Source: Epiperipatus broadwayi
Taxonomy: Eukaryota > Onychophora > Udeonychophora > Euonychophora > Peripatidae
NCBI GenBank assembly: GCA_028023455.1
Contig: JAQFVV010006272.1
Span: forward strand, 1,311,586 to 1,375,585
Length of the DNA: 64,000 bases
Direction: 5' to 3'
How positions within the stretch are numbered: position 1 is the first letter of the stretch; each line of letters begins with the position of its first letter. The notes below the pieces were generated by a model. That model searched no databases. It was not told where the DNA came from and saw only the letters and a list, made by a program, of their open reading frames with translations. The translations under genes were made by a program, and so were the position numbers. Positions 24,542 to 37,180 of the stretch are shown here, piece by piece.

Positions 24542-24873
24542 ATGGATGCAGTGACAATCTGTTCAGATGGACATAACATGAGCTTGTATGTGCACACCTC
24601 AGACAAGCAGTGGTGTTGTAATATCCGAGGTTGCAACACTAAAATCGGCATTTGCAAGGGGACATGGATGTTTGGTGGCTTATGTAGGAAAACAGACAAA
24701 TGTTTTATTATGAAAATCGAAGATAGGACAAATGGAGAAATAAGTACCAATGAGGGATAGCAAGACAGCATTTAGACTCCTGCCTAGCACAATGCATGTG
24801 GAGAAGAATACACAAAAATGATGATGTCTTCATAGCAATACTTAACAACATAAAAAAATGTTATCACCAAAAT
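24542..24873 (+). pseudogene. Merlin-family (IS1016/ISXO2-like) transposase, internally deleted
   Basis: The first frame (24542-24760) starts MDAVTICSDGHNMSLY and continues QWCCNIRGCNTKIGICKGTW. This fits the zinc-ribbon N-terminus of Merlin transposases (CxxGHxMxL, WxCxxxxCxxxIGxRxGTWxxG). Soon after, about 24756-24873 in another frame reads RQHLDSCLAQCMWRRIHK, then FIAILNNIKKCYHQNK and a stop. That is the Merlin C-terminus (HLDxYLxEFMWRR...F..LL..I...Y). The DDE catalytic domain of some 200 residues between them is missing. This is the usual outcome of internal deletion into a non-autonomous element. Terminal repeats and the 8-9-bp duplication were not found. Confidence 0.68.
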
Positions 24874-25528
24874 AAATAAAAATTTAATAAAAGTGTAAAA
24901 TTTAATATGTATTTTTTTGTAGTTTTTGGTTTAATTTCTTTATAAAAAAACAACACTCATTTGCAGTTTTATGAAAATCCCAGATTACTTGGCAATTATG
25001 TGATTTCATATTCAGAGTGAAAAATTTTACTGTAGATCTCCATTTTCTGTGGTAATAGAATATATCAAAAATTTGGTTTTAGCGCATAAATTCCTGTTAT
25101 ATATTACATGGTAAGTGTCATAGGAATATAGTTAATGTCTTTTTATCCAAATGACTTAAAAATCAAAATCATTTACTGTTGTTTGGTGTATAATTAAACT
25201 AACTATTAACTTAATTAATTGCATCATTATTGTAACATTGCATTTTATTTTAAATGTCATTCTTAAACATTGTTAGTTTTTTAAAGTCACATCTTTTTTT
25301 TCAAGTCACATTTCTTTTTGTTAATGTTGAAAGGAATATATATATTTGTGAGAGCCATTTTTTTTTTTGAAAACTTGTTAAAGTTGAAATTTTATTTTAA
25401 ATGACATTCTTAAAAGTTGTTTGTTAATGTTGAAAGTCGTACATATTTGTGCATTTTAAATATTCTTAAAAAAGTTTTTTGTTTATGTTGCAAGTTTTAT
25501 TACTTTTTACTTTTACTTATTTTTAATC
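24874..25528. other. Spacer with imperfect TTGTTAATGTTGAAAG repeats
   Basis: 25260-25490 contains three loosely repeated stretches (TTCTTAAA...GTTAATGTTGAAAG). No gene was recognised. Confidence 0.5.
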
Positions 25529-25776
25529 CTACAACACGGAGCATGTATTAGACCTACTGTGCCTGTTGACATTTGTATCAACCTCCCGATAACTTTGTCT
25601 TGCCAAAATACCATGTACAAGATCTGTGTACATGTTCTTTTTATTTTGCCGAAGAAAGTTGTGGACAAGATCTGTGTACACTTTATTTTGGTCAGATCAC
25701 AAGATTACAAAGTTATTAGCAGATTGACATAAATGTGAACAGGTACAATAGGTCTAATAGAGGCTCTGTGTTGCAA
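25529..25776. repeat. Inverted repeat / foldback, ~100-bp arms
   Basis: 25529-25630 and about 25664-25776 are imperfect complements (ATTAGACCTAYTGT and ACCTGTTSACAT in each). The centre has the direct repeat ACAAGATCTGTGTACA twice. A 28-bp piece adjoining the right arm also occurs at 24297. It is a MITE-like foldback of unknown family. Confidence 0.75.
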
Positions 25777-26040
25777 CTTTAATACTCAAGTACCTGAACA
25801 AGTAGTAATAATATTCTGATTACTTTCTAAATAATGATACAAAAATTCAGATGATTATTTTTAATCATATTTTTCTTATTTGTATTTAGGCAAGGATATA
25901 AAATTTCAGGAATCACAAGTAACTCTTTTGCAGTTCCTAATACAATAATAACAAAAGAAATTTTAAATGTAGTTGCTTAATAATATGTCAACCCATAAAA
26001 TTAAATCATATAATCTTAAAATGCCTCTATTGTTACATTT

Positions 26041-26041
<1 letters not shown>

Positions 26042-26131
<90 letters not shown>
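26042..26131. repeat. (AT)n microsatellite
   Basis: About 90 bp of perfect AT dinucleotides. The Tyr-Ile frames on both strands here are artefacts. Confidence 0.97.
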
Positions 26132-26133
<2 letters not shown>

Positions 26134-27730
26134 AAAAAAAAGCAATAATTATCTATAGCAAAATTAAGACTTCTAATGATTTTAATACATATACTGCTTT
26201 CAATCCCAGTAATTAGATAAACAAGATATACTGTATATATAGTTTTACTGCCAGACAAATGCAAAAAAAAAAATCTTGTAAAAATATGATTTATTTGTCA
26301 AGATATAAGATTCAAAATAATTGAAAAGATCTGAGAAACTGTTTGAAATTACCAGTTCTCCATAAAAGTTTAATCACTTTATAAGAAATAATTAATAGAA
26401 GAAAGCTTTGATAAGAAGACATAAAATAGTGATATTGAGGTGATGATGCAGTTTTTAATTTAAACTGATTAAAAGCAAAAACAAAAGCATCAACATAATG
26501 ATTTCTAGATTTACAGCATGCTGATAACTGTATTATCATTAACAACTTAAATGATATATTAAATATTGTTTAACGTTTGAGGGAAACTTATAAAAATCTG
26601 GTTTATATATTTATGTTTAAAAAACTCAATACTTATCAGCATGAGAATGTAAATGAATTAAATATCTTGATAACATTGCAGATAGACAAGTGTACCCGGA
26701 TGTTGAAGTGCAATCTATGTTTCAATATTTTGCTCCTACACTTAAAAAGACAAGTGATAATGTATACCATCATAGTAATATAACTAATTGAATTAAGTTG
26801 TTTGAATGTGGGATTGTTATTATTTCAATTGTAATATATAAAGAGGTAAAACATGGACAGTGCCATAATACAAAATCACTGGAAAATTGGTATGTTCATC
26901 ATTTATTGGATGCCTTGATATTGAATTTAATAATGTAAGTGCACATCTTCAATGCATCAAGCATATGAAGCTAAAGAAGAGCAAATGACTTCCTACAAAG
27001 TGATGAATTCTGTCATGACAAAAATTGATCCATTTATATCAAAAAATTATCACAAAGACATTCAAAAAATGTGCAATATTGTTTGCTTTTATTGTGAGAA
27101 TTTAACAACAATAGAATAATGGAATAAAAAACTACAAATAGGCAAAGTATATCATAATAAAAAGTTTAATGAAAAAGTTTAAAAATTTAAAAACACTATT
27201 GCAAAATCTCAAACAATCGACCTAAAATATTAGCAAATAAAAAAAAAGCAATTATAATTCATGGATTAATTTCCCAAGTCAATGCTAAACTCATTTCTAA
27301 CTTTTTGCCTATTATTCTCCTTTTTTTCTTTTCAAGTTAGTTGTCTAATTTATGAATGACTATAAATGGTGATGAGGAATAATTAATAGATTAAACTACA
27401 TAAGATTTAATAATTTCTGTTTATCATATTAAGGTTTCTAACTTATTTCTGAACAGTTAATTATTTATAATATAGATATAAATACAATTATTTAAAATTT
27501 AAAAATCTGAAAGTTTTTAGTATCATGAATATACTCAAAGAATATAATTGTTATAGTCCCTTATGTCAAATGAAAAACTTGAATAGTTAATGTCTATAAC
27601 ATAAAATGATTCTCAACTGTGCTTGACATATAAAAATAAAAAAATTGTAATTCAACACTAATAGTTAAATTTTAAAATAAACAAAAAATAAAGATATTTT
27701 TATATATATATTAAATACTTTTATTTACTA
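26132..27730. other. 1.6-kb spacer, no gene recognised
   Basis: Short frames at 26312-26545 (minus) and 26577-26783 (plus) have no recognisable motif. Confidence 0.5.
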
Positions 27731-27960
27731 TGCACTAAAAAAAATAAAATAATTGTTTCCTTAATCACAATGTGAATTTTTAGATTTGATTTGAAATAAA
27801 AGTATGGGTGGCTCAGAAAATAAGCCAATATTTTGTTATAAAAAATGGGATTGAGGTAATTAATTTTTGGATTCCCTCTCCCATACTTTTATTCCAAATT
27901 AAATCTTAAAATTCTAATGGTGATTGAAAAAACAATTATTTTATTTCTTTTTAGTGTGCA
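27731..27960. repeat. Foldback MITE, ~80-bp arms
   Basis: 27731-27808 and 27880-27960 are inverted repeats. Both begin TGCAC(AC)TAAAAA and run inward to ATAAAAGTATGGG. About 70 bp separate the arms. No coding capacity and no clear target duplication. Confidence 0.82.
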
Positions 27961-29789
27961 GTCAATATAAGAAAGCATTTAAAATAGAAATTTTTTTATC
28001 TATTATTTTTAAGATTTTAGTATTGGAACAGTAAATAAAAATGTAAAACTATATTGTATTCTAACTTGTCAGAACATTTATAGTTTATATATATATAGTA
28101 CCTTTTATGATTGGTATAGATAGTTTAGGTAGAGTTGGAAAAGTATCTATATTAAAAAAATTTAGGTTATTTTCTAACATATAATTTTGATGTTATAGGT
28201 AGTAGGGGTTCAAAGCCAGTAGATAGGAGCCTATAAAGATATATTAGATAGTTTGAACTCATTTTGAGGTGAATTAAATATAAAATGATACAATAAATTG
28301 TTTAAAAGATAATATTAATTTTTATTTATTATATTTAAAAATACTACAAAGATACTATAATGGTAGAATAGCTTAATTATAGCAATAAATATGTTATATT
28401 ATAGATATAAAATAATTATTTTGTTTAAACTACTATTTAAAAGATAGTTAATTTAATATCAATTTAGAATGTGATGAAAGTATCACATGGTTAGAGGTGA
28501 TTATATAAATATGTAAGCTTTCAAAAATTTGGAAAAGAAAACTTTAATTTCAGCTTGTTAACAAAAATTTGATACATAATAAAGTGTAGCAAATAGTAAG
28601 TCTAGAGATAATATTAGAAAAAAAATAATTTAAATCGTTATTATTTTAAGTGAAATATTCTATTTTTGGGTCATTAAATAGTAAAAACTGTTTTAATAAG
28701 GATATTTAATTTTTGAGATAAAAATATTTAATATTAATGACTCATAGTTTTAAAACTAAATTTTAAAAATGATACTGATATAGTTATATAAATTAGCAGA
28801 GTTTTACAAGCAATATTGGCCAATGAAATCATTAGATTAAGACCAGTATAAAAACAAAAGTTGAAGCCAGTCTAGATGGATTTTCACAGATTTTTAGTGA
28901 TTTACAGATTCGTATTAAGACAAATTTAGTTTGAAATTTATAACTATATCTTTTTTATATTGTGACATTAATAATTTCTTTTAAATTATTATTTTACTTA
29001 AAAATGTTTTGAAAAATATAATTGGAATAACTATTTAAATAATGGCTCACTAAAACATCAAATTCCCTGTCAGACTACTCTTCTTGAAACTTAGCTTAGG
29101 ACCACAATAATTCTATGGAACATAATAGTAGTTACTTAAATATTGGGACAATGAACACCAAATGCCAAGAATATATTGCAACAAAACCAGAGAAGACTTA
29201 TGTAAAAACTTTGAAATTTTGATAAATAGTATGTTTGGAATAAGTGAACTTTTATTTGAAATAACTATATCATATTACAATGAAACTAATTTATTAAAGC
29301 CAATTAAGAAAAATTAGATATTTATTAAAAATCTTGTATCATAGTGTTAAATTTCAAAACAAAAAATTAAGACTCTGTATCTAAGTTTGAAAACTGAATT
29401 TAAAATGGTTTATAGTATGATGAATGATTGTTTATTATATAATTGATAGTAACAATGCACATTTAATTTGTTTTTAAAGTAATCAAAATAGACTTAATGT
29501 TTAAGAATGATGTATTTAATAATGAATTGAAGAAGATAACATTTGAATGACTTTTCTGCTTTTAAAAGGACATGCCATTGATCAAATCAAAAAATAAATT
29601 ATATACTTTAAAAATAACTTTATTTGAAATAAGTCAGCTCTGATACATCTTTTTAAAAGATCAAAATTATATCAGATAATAAATACTTTGAATGATATAG
29701 CTGTCTTTTTACCAGAAAAAAAAAATTGTGAAAAGATATACATTTAAAAAAATAAAAATCATAATTTTTTTAAATAAACATTTATCTTC
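27961..29789. other. 1.8-kb A+T-rich spacer, nothing recognised
   Basis: No frame, RNA gene or clear repeat was seen. Confidence 0.6.
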
Positions 29790-30106
29790 ATTTATAAACT
29801 ATTATTAAATAGGCAAAACTATCCATACAGTAGTGCCACCCTGCGCCAACCAGAGTAATCAATGAATGCCAGAAGGTTTGTGCATAAAATCCCCATCTAG
29901 TGCATACTCAATCAATATCCCCAGACTAGTTTCTGGCTTGTGGCCTTCATCAGTGAGGAGCCTTGGATGCACAAGCCTTCTGGCATCCATTGATTACTGT
30001 GGTTGACACAGGGTGTCACTACAGTATGGACAGTTTTGCCTGTTTAATAACAGTTATATGCTAACATAAAAGATGGTGATGATGTGATGCTTAGTAATTT
30101 ATAAAC
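29790..30106 (+). mobile_element. Foldback family B, copy 2
   Basis: ATTTATAAAC at 29790-29799 recurs at 30097-30106 and is a likely target duplication. Arms at about 29811-29890 and 29968-30040 are inverted repeats and match the family B copy at 18.3 kb (GTAGTGCCA, GAGTAATCAATG, GTGCATAAAATCCC). The unique tail TAACAGTTATATGCTAACAT with GATGGTGATGATG follows the right arm, as in the first copy. The centre is shorter: only one hammerhead-like motif remains and the right arm starts soon after it. Confidence 0.82.
29917..29960 (-). ncRNA. Hammerhead-like motif B3 (core intact)
   Basis: On the minus strand: CTCCTCA, CTGATGA, AGGC-CACAA-GCCA (three pairs plus an A-A at the base of stem II), GAAAC, TA, GTC, TGGGGAT. 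Stem I offers six pairs. Both conserved core boxes and the GTC triplet are intact, as in B2. Confidence 0.62.
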
Positions 30107-30869
30107 AATATATCTGCTGATAAACATATGAAATAAATAACATTATATATTTTCACTAATATTTTGACCGATGAAGAAGCACATATTATTTATGCTACAT
30201 TTATTATAATATATCTGCTAAATACAATGACCAAAAGTAATGGAAAGTACATACTTAGGGAAAAAAAAGTACTTTTATATAAATGGATCCTAGTGTTATT
30301 ACTTCACAAAAATATTACATGCCTGGATAAAATTTTCAGAAAAGATAAATAAACATGTTAACATACAGGATAGTTAATATTTCCTATGGATTTTGTTAGA
30401 TTTTTACCAGATTTTATATCATTATTTGTACATTTCTTCAAATGGCACCAAGACAAAAGTATGATTGGGCACAAAGCTTTCCTCAGTAACTAGGCAATGG
30501 AAAGATTCATGACAAGCATTCAGCTTACAAGCAGGAGGAGAAAAAAATCTTTTCATAACTTTAAAACTTTATCATTTTTTATATTAAGATTAATATTAAT
30601 ATTTAGAATATTACATTTTTTAAAAATTTAAAACTATCCTTTTGTTATTATATTTTAAATTTAATCTCAAAATAGATTAATTTTATTATTATTAGAATGT
30701 TAAATAATAAAAATGGGGATTCAGAAAGTAATTTTCTGACCAAGGTAAATTACAATCATAATTGTTTTTTTAAATGTATGGTTGAGATAATTGGTAATTT
30801 GTTTTGGTTGTAGTTTTATGGACAAAGAGATCGCTCAATGGCACTGTTTCTGTGGTCGACATTTTCGAA
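30107..30869. other. Spacer, no gene recognised
   Basis: The frame 30164-30352 has no domain. Nothing else was seen. Confidence 0.55.
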
Positions 30870-31022
30870 CCCACATTTACTATAATACAACTTTTTTGTT
30901 GTGTTACAGATTGCAGGCCACATTGTCACGTCATAGTACAGCATGTCTGTCAACCCATGTTGAACTATAATACAACATTTGTGTTGGGTTACAGAATACA
31001 GGCCGCTTCATCGCATCGCAGC
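30870..31022. repeat. Two tandem ~75-bp units
   Basis: ACTATAATACAAC ... GTTACAGAWTRCAGGCC occurs twice, starting at 30889 and 30964. The frame 30804-31028 crosses both units and has no domain. Confidence 0.75.
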
Positions 31023-31301
31023 AAATAAATTTTACGCAATTCATACAGTTTATACAATTGTTATGGCTTGGTGAGAGAGGGTGTGTATTTGAATTTGATA
31101 GAAATGTGTTTTTTATTGAATTTTTTTTTGAAGTATTGAAATATTCAGATTTTCTTAAGTAGTAATTATCCAACTCTTTACATCATTCTGTATTAAAGTT
31201 TTAAGTGGCAAAATCTTGTCCAGATAGATGGGTAAAGGCAGTTGGAATTAGGTAATGCATCAAGTAACATACTGTTCATAATATTCCACGAACAATAACA
31301 G

Positions 31302-31327
31302 AACCCTAACCTAAACCTAACCCTAAC
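31302..31327. repeat. Short telomere-like CCCTAA run
   Basis: About four units of CCCTAA/CCTAAA in 26 bp. Too short and degenerate for a true interstitial telomere; it could be a repair scar or chance. Confidence 0.5.
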
Positions 31328-31357
31328 AACTTTTACTTTTTGTTATCATTCTATTTG

Positions 31358-31501
31358 AAGTAAAAAATAGCGGTAACTCAATAATATCTATTTCTCTGTA
31401 AAAATTAAAATGTAAAACGAAGATTAAGAAAGTAAAAAATAGTGGTAACACAATAATATCTGTTTTTTTGTAAAAATTAAAATGTAAAACGAAGACTAAG
31501 A
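31358..31501. repeat. Two tandem 72-bp units
   Basis: Units at 31358 and 31430 begin AAGTAAAAAATAG and contain AAAATGTAAAACGAAGA. AACTTTTACTTTTTGTT stands at both outer sides (31328 and 31500), so the duplicated block is itself bracketed by a direct repeat. Confidence 0.85.
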
Positions 31502-34500
31502 ACTTTTACTTTTTGTTCCGATTATTAATTTTTAAACAACAACAACAAAAAAAGGTGTAACCCCCCCCCAAAAAAAAAAATCAGATTGAAAAATGTTTTT
31601 TCTAATAAAGCAAAAAAAAAAACACAAATTAAATTGAAATTTGTTGATTTTATTTTACATTTATTGTTATCATTTAATTTCTTCATGTTAATAAAAAAAA
31701 AGTTAAAAAAAAACACAATTTTTGTATTTTTTTTTCCTCATAACAAAAAACACAGCAAAATGATTAAAATCAACAGCCTGGGAATGTTCATATTTTATAG
31801 TTTTAGCATGATAATGCCGCCACCAAGTGGCATCTTTGTCCATAAAACTACAACCTTTGTTTTTATTATTTATATTACATTTTGCTTGATAATTTTGTGT
31901 TTTTTTTTTTAAAAAATATCCTAATTAGTATTTTAAATTAGTATTTCATATTGCTTGAATTTAATATTAAATAGTGGAATGAATCATTGATAGAAATTAT
32001 CATTGTGTGTATTTTTTTAATAAAAAAATTGATGAATGCAGATGAACATTTTGAAAACACTCAAGGATATTTAAAATATTTATTTAATGTTAATGCTTGA
32101 ATAAGCGTACATTAGATAACATCTTTAATTTATTAATGTTTTATCTTTGTGAACGTCATCTGTTAAAATACAGTGAAAGACCTAATACTGATCTCTAAAT
32201 TATATAATAAATAAATAAATGTTTAGTAGTGATGTATATTTTATCAAGATTATTTGTGCATGAAAACTTTTAAAAAAGCATCTTGACATGAATTTAGATC
32301 TTTGTTGTTTCTTTAATATTATGTTTTAGAAATTATTTTAGAATGCTACTTGCATATTTTATAATGTTCATTGAGTTATTCAGTGTGGAAAATATAGGAT
32401 AGTAGTCAGGAATGTAATATTCATATAAAATCTTATGTGATAGGGATATATTGAAATCTGTTGTATTTGAACTATATTTTCATACTTTAAAGTTATTAAA
32501 TTATACAGATAACATAAAGCTGTATATCATTTTTCATGGACAATTACATTTCCTTATCATCAATAAATGCTAAAATAGAGCTACGACTTGAATCAGGTGC
32601 ACGATGAATATGAACCTATTATTGTGATTTTGCACTATATCCATATTATCTTACTCGTTTGAGTTATTATTGTGATTATTCCATATCCTATCTATCACTA
32701 CAGGAATTATCATAGAGGATAGTTTTATAAGTTGGTAAATTAATGACTAAACCATTGGAAATTGATAATTTGTGAGAGAGCAAAATAATGTATATGGAAA
32801 TTTCTTTTGCAAATGATGTTGAGATGATTGTCATAATATATAACATAAAAGGAAGGATTAATATTCCTACAAATAGCAGAGATCACTTAGCTCAAACAGA
32901 TGCCTATTTAAGGTGGAATGGAAGTGAGAATAGTAAAAATGATTTTGAATGATATGATGAATGTAAGAGTATAAAAACAAAAGAAATACAAATATCAAGC
33001 AATATAGTTTATGGATAGTTCTTTAAATTTTATTATAAATAATTCAAACCCATTTAAGTTACAAAAATTTATGAAATTATCTCTTAAGTATTTTGCATAA
33101 ATAGTTAATTTTTATAAAGGAAGATATTCATATTTTATTTAAAAGTTTCTCACATTCAAATATCAGAATGACACTTTGCTAAATTGCAAAAAAAGTCTTT
33201 AATAATTTTTCTTTTAATATTTTATTTCTTGAATTTTAAGAAATTTATTTTAAAGATAAACTTATATTGATACATTATATTAGAAGAAATATATTTTATA
33301 ATAGCTTAAGTGTAATATTAAGTTTTTTTAGAAATTGGGAAATTTATTGTAACTGTTCCCAATACAAAATATTATTTTACTGAATAAGGATTATATATCG
33401 TCATTACTGTTGTAAGTTTTATTTATTGGAAATGGAGTGAAGGCTATCTTATTTTATTTCTTGTCATTTATTGGTAAGATTTTCTGTAAATATTTTTCAT
33501 TATTATTGTAATAGTATGATATTGTTAATTCATAAATAAATTTGTTAACTGTTTTTTTGAAATTTATATCTTAATCGAGTTATGATTTATGTGCATGTTC
33601 TTTATTTGATTTTTCATTCTACATGCATGATTCACAGAAATTAATAATTTAAAATATTACTTATTTTGGCACATGATCCATAAAAATTACTTAGATATTA
33701 TTTCTATTATATTTGATTGAATAACAAAGTATATTATTATTATCATAGAAGATAAGATCATTTGTAATTATTTTTAAACTGATACAACACCAATGAAAGA
33801 TATACTTGATATTGCCACAATATTCAAATACATTATATTTTTTAAGAATGCCACATTAAACAAAGAAAGATTGTACAACGTTTGCTTAAAATTTTATTAT
33901 ATTATTTATGTTTTATTACTAAACTTTAATCATTAAATAGATTTAATATTGAGAGTCATTAAGTTATTTTAGTTGCTTATTGCTGTTATTATTTTGTAAG
34001 GGTAGTTAGATATCATGTAAAATCCCTCATCATATTTAACTACAGAGTCTTAATTAATTTATTTATTTCGTTATTAGTTTGTTAGAAATGAACCTGAGAC
34101 TATTATTATTATTTTTGGAGAATTGTAAATTTCTTATTGAAAGATGATGAGTAAAATTATTAGTTAATATTTTATTAAAGAAATATTACATAATTAATTG
34201 TTATTTCTGTAATAAATATATAAATAATATTTTAGGATTATTAGATGTGTGTTTTTAAAGACATGGGGGTATTACATGGTAGTTCTGTTATGTAAATTTA
34301 GTGGGGTAATATTCTTATGCCATTGGGAATGTGTCTTTAGGGATATATTCTTACTGTTTAAGCCAGTGTACCTTATAGAACATCTCATGTTAAGAATTTC
34401 ATAAAATTATTTATTTTGATAGAACCTTATTTTATTTATAATATTGAGCTAGCAATAAGTTAAATTTATTAGTAAAATAAATAGATTGGGTATTGTAGTT

Positions 34501-34757
34501 GGAACATAATTATTTATTATGAACCTAAGTGTTATGATATTTTAATTCAATAAGTTTTCTTAAATTCAATTACTGAAACATATTATTTTATTAGATACTG
34601 CATGTTAGCAAGGTATCTGGAGCTAGTCAGAACAATATTATTTCAATAGTTATTGTTTATGTAACCCAGTTGTAGTTCATTATAGTTATATCCTAGTTAG
34701 CCAAATTCTTTTATTTAGAGTTTTCTTCCTTTGGTAAGGCTACAATATATATTATAA
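31502..34757. other. 3.3-kb A+T-rich spacer, no gene recognised
   Basis: Homopolymer-rich stretch at 31550-31750. The frames there are low-complexity. Nothing was recognised up to the next dispersed repeat. Confidence 0.55.
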
Positions 34758-36905
34758 TGATCCGGAGAATAGGGGACTTAACGTATCTACACTACAGGGC
34801 GCCACTAGGCATTTGAACCTAGAAAAAATTATATAGTAGGCAGATACATAAGTTAAATTTTTTTTTTATATATATATTTTGATTCTGGCCGTTAGCCCAT
34901 TGTCACTAGCTCAGTGGAACAGCAGAGATTTATATTTTATAATAAATTTTTATCTAAGAATATATAAAAAAGAATAAAATAAGCCACTGCCAGTAATTAT
35001 ACACACAAACATTTATTTACGCACATATATATAAAATTTAGCATTATTATTTTAGTATGTTTACATTTTTAAAATTTAACTTACATTTTTAACTTTGATT
35101 TTAGATTTTAATTTACATTTTAATTTTTATAAGTTATTATAAGTTTGCACAGATGGATTTATGAAAGTTTGTTTTATAATGTTGAGTATAGATCGGTTAC
35201 ATAGATTACACGGTCAAAAACATTTCAAAATAAACATAACCAATCAAAATACAAACTCACTGATAATGTCAATTGCAGAGGGAATACAAGAAACCCAATG
35301 GCATTCATCATAAGATGCTGCATTGACATCGATGACTTATATATTCTAATCGAATATGAAAACCACAAACATAAGTATCCGATAACAAATCTATGCAACA
35401 TCCATACCCAACTTAAATTTAATGCATTTTTATTTAGTGTCGAGTATGAAGAGACTACATAGATTTGCATTTGAAAAGAAAATATTTTATACTTATTTAA
35501 CCTTAGGCCAAAAGTTCGCAGTTAAACCAATGTCAATCCATCTGATATATCGATGCATTCAATGGAACACGAATACAGCAGCACAAAATAAATTAAGAGA
35601 AGAAATTGCCTCTTGTCAGATAGGAATACTACATCTATCTGACGATAAGAGCAATAAAAAAAACTCCATAGGAAAGAACTGCGGTCATTTTTGCCGACTT
35701 ACGATCGCATTCCAACAGGCAAAAAGGAAGTGTACGGCGTATAAAGCGATTCTGCCCATAGCAAATCTCGTACTACATCTATTAATTACACCAATATATC
35801 CAATCCATTGACCCAATTTAACTACAAAACAAATAATCTAAGATTACCCTCCCCTAAAATAACTTTACAAATCTATACAGCCATTCATGCCCGACTTAAG
35901 TTTAACATTTATATAATTTAATTTAACGAAAAACAAAAATCATGATAAAAACTTAAAAGAACAAAAAAAAAATAAATGGAAATGATTTTACAAAAGAAAT
36001 ACATCAAATTAAAATTACTTATTAATAAATAAAGTTGGTCAGATAGGATTCTATTGCAATTATTTAAATACGGATCAAGTTTTAGAATTAGAGTTCTTAT
36101 TGTTTAGAAATGTTCATTAATTATATATATTTCTTACGTTTAGAAAAGTTCATCTTTAAACTGTTGCTATTTGGGTTCCAGTATTAATTGTCCTGACATC
36201 CTGGCAAGACCGGTATACTGTTGGCCGTTTTATTGATTCATCCAGAGGTCTTTTACTTTAGCTGGTCCTCGATGTAGAAAACGATGTCATTTCTCTTTAT
36301 TTTTTTAGCAGAACTGAAGGGATTGAAGAGTGTGTCTTTTCACCACTCCCTTCTCCTTCAACTCCGCACTAACACGAATCACCACTGCTATCACACATCT
36401 CTGTCTCTAATTATTTTTTTTATTTCCAAACCTTTCCTTTTATATTAATTTTGTGGATTAACTCAACATTACGTCATGATGATGAAGACCCTTTTGTTGA
36501 GGTCCGATTCCTAAGGGATTTCTTTTTATTTGCTATTAGTTTCTATTGTTTCCCTATCTGACTGTTGCTTATACATTTAAATGCCCAAGGGCTAGTTCAC
36601 TTTGACTAATTAAAATAATCATTTCCATTTTTCAATAACATTAATTAATTTGTTTTCCAAACTTAAAGATATATTTTAATCTCCAAATCTTATTAAGTTT
36701 TTGCTTTTAAAATACTTTTTCTATTTTTAATAGTTTTATTTTAATAATTTTTTTCATCTGTGCGATTTTATATATATTAGAGTTTAGATGATTTTTAATT
36801 TTCAATATTTATGTCTTAAAAAAAATTTTTTTAAATGTGAACTTTTATTTTTTTCATGTTTAATAATAATAAAAAAATAATGTAATGGTATATGTGCCTG
36901 TTACA
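34758..36905 (+). mobile_element. Dispersed ~2.1-kb repeat, copy 2 (solo-LTR-like)
   Basis: Starts TGATCCGG and ends CCTGTTACA, with A+T flanks on both sides. It aligns along its full length with copy 3, and over its 5' part with copy 1 (for example GTTAGCCCATTGTCACTAGC and AGCCACTGCCAG). Shared late blocks include GAACTGAAGGGATTGAA and GGCTAGTTCACTTTGACTAA. TG...CA ends and about 2.1 kb suggest a solo LTR, but flanking (AT) tracts hide any target duplication. The 129-codon frame at 35422-35811 is not preserved in the other copies. Confidence 0.78.
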
Positions 36906-36953
36906 ATATATATATATATATATATAAAATATTCGTTAATTACAACAAAATTG

Positions 36954-37180
36954 TAATCATAATAAAAATAATAAAATATAACAGTAATAAACTATTATAA
37001 ACAGTCTTTCAATCTGCAGAAGTACTTTTAGTAAATTTCTTAAACCTGCTTACATTTTGTTTTTTGAATTTAATGGCAGTTGAGGCAGGTATAAGAAATT
37101 AACCAAAAATAATTCTGCAGATTGAAAGACTATTTATAATAGTTAATTACCATTATATTTTATTACTTTTATTATCATTA
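36954..37180. repeat. Foldback hairpin, ~100-bp arms
   Basis: 36954-37055 and 37081-37180 are inverted repeats around ACAGTCTTTCAATCTGCAG. Only about 25 bp separate them. It follows the 2.1-kb repeat after a short (AT)n run. Confidence 0.85.

Noticed and set aside
25963-26264. Frames with long Tyr-Ile runs on both strands
   Set aside because: Artefacts of the (AT)n microsatellite.
35422-35811. 129-codon frame in 2.1-kb repeat copy 2
   Set aside because: The homologous parts of copies 1 and 3 do not keep this frame, so it is not a conserved gene.
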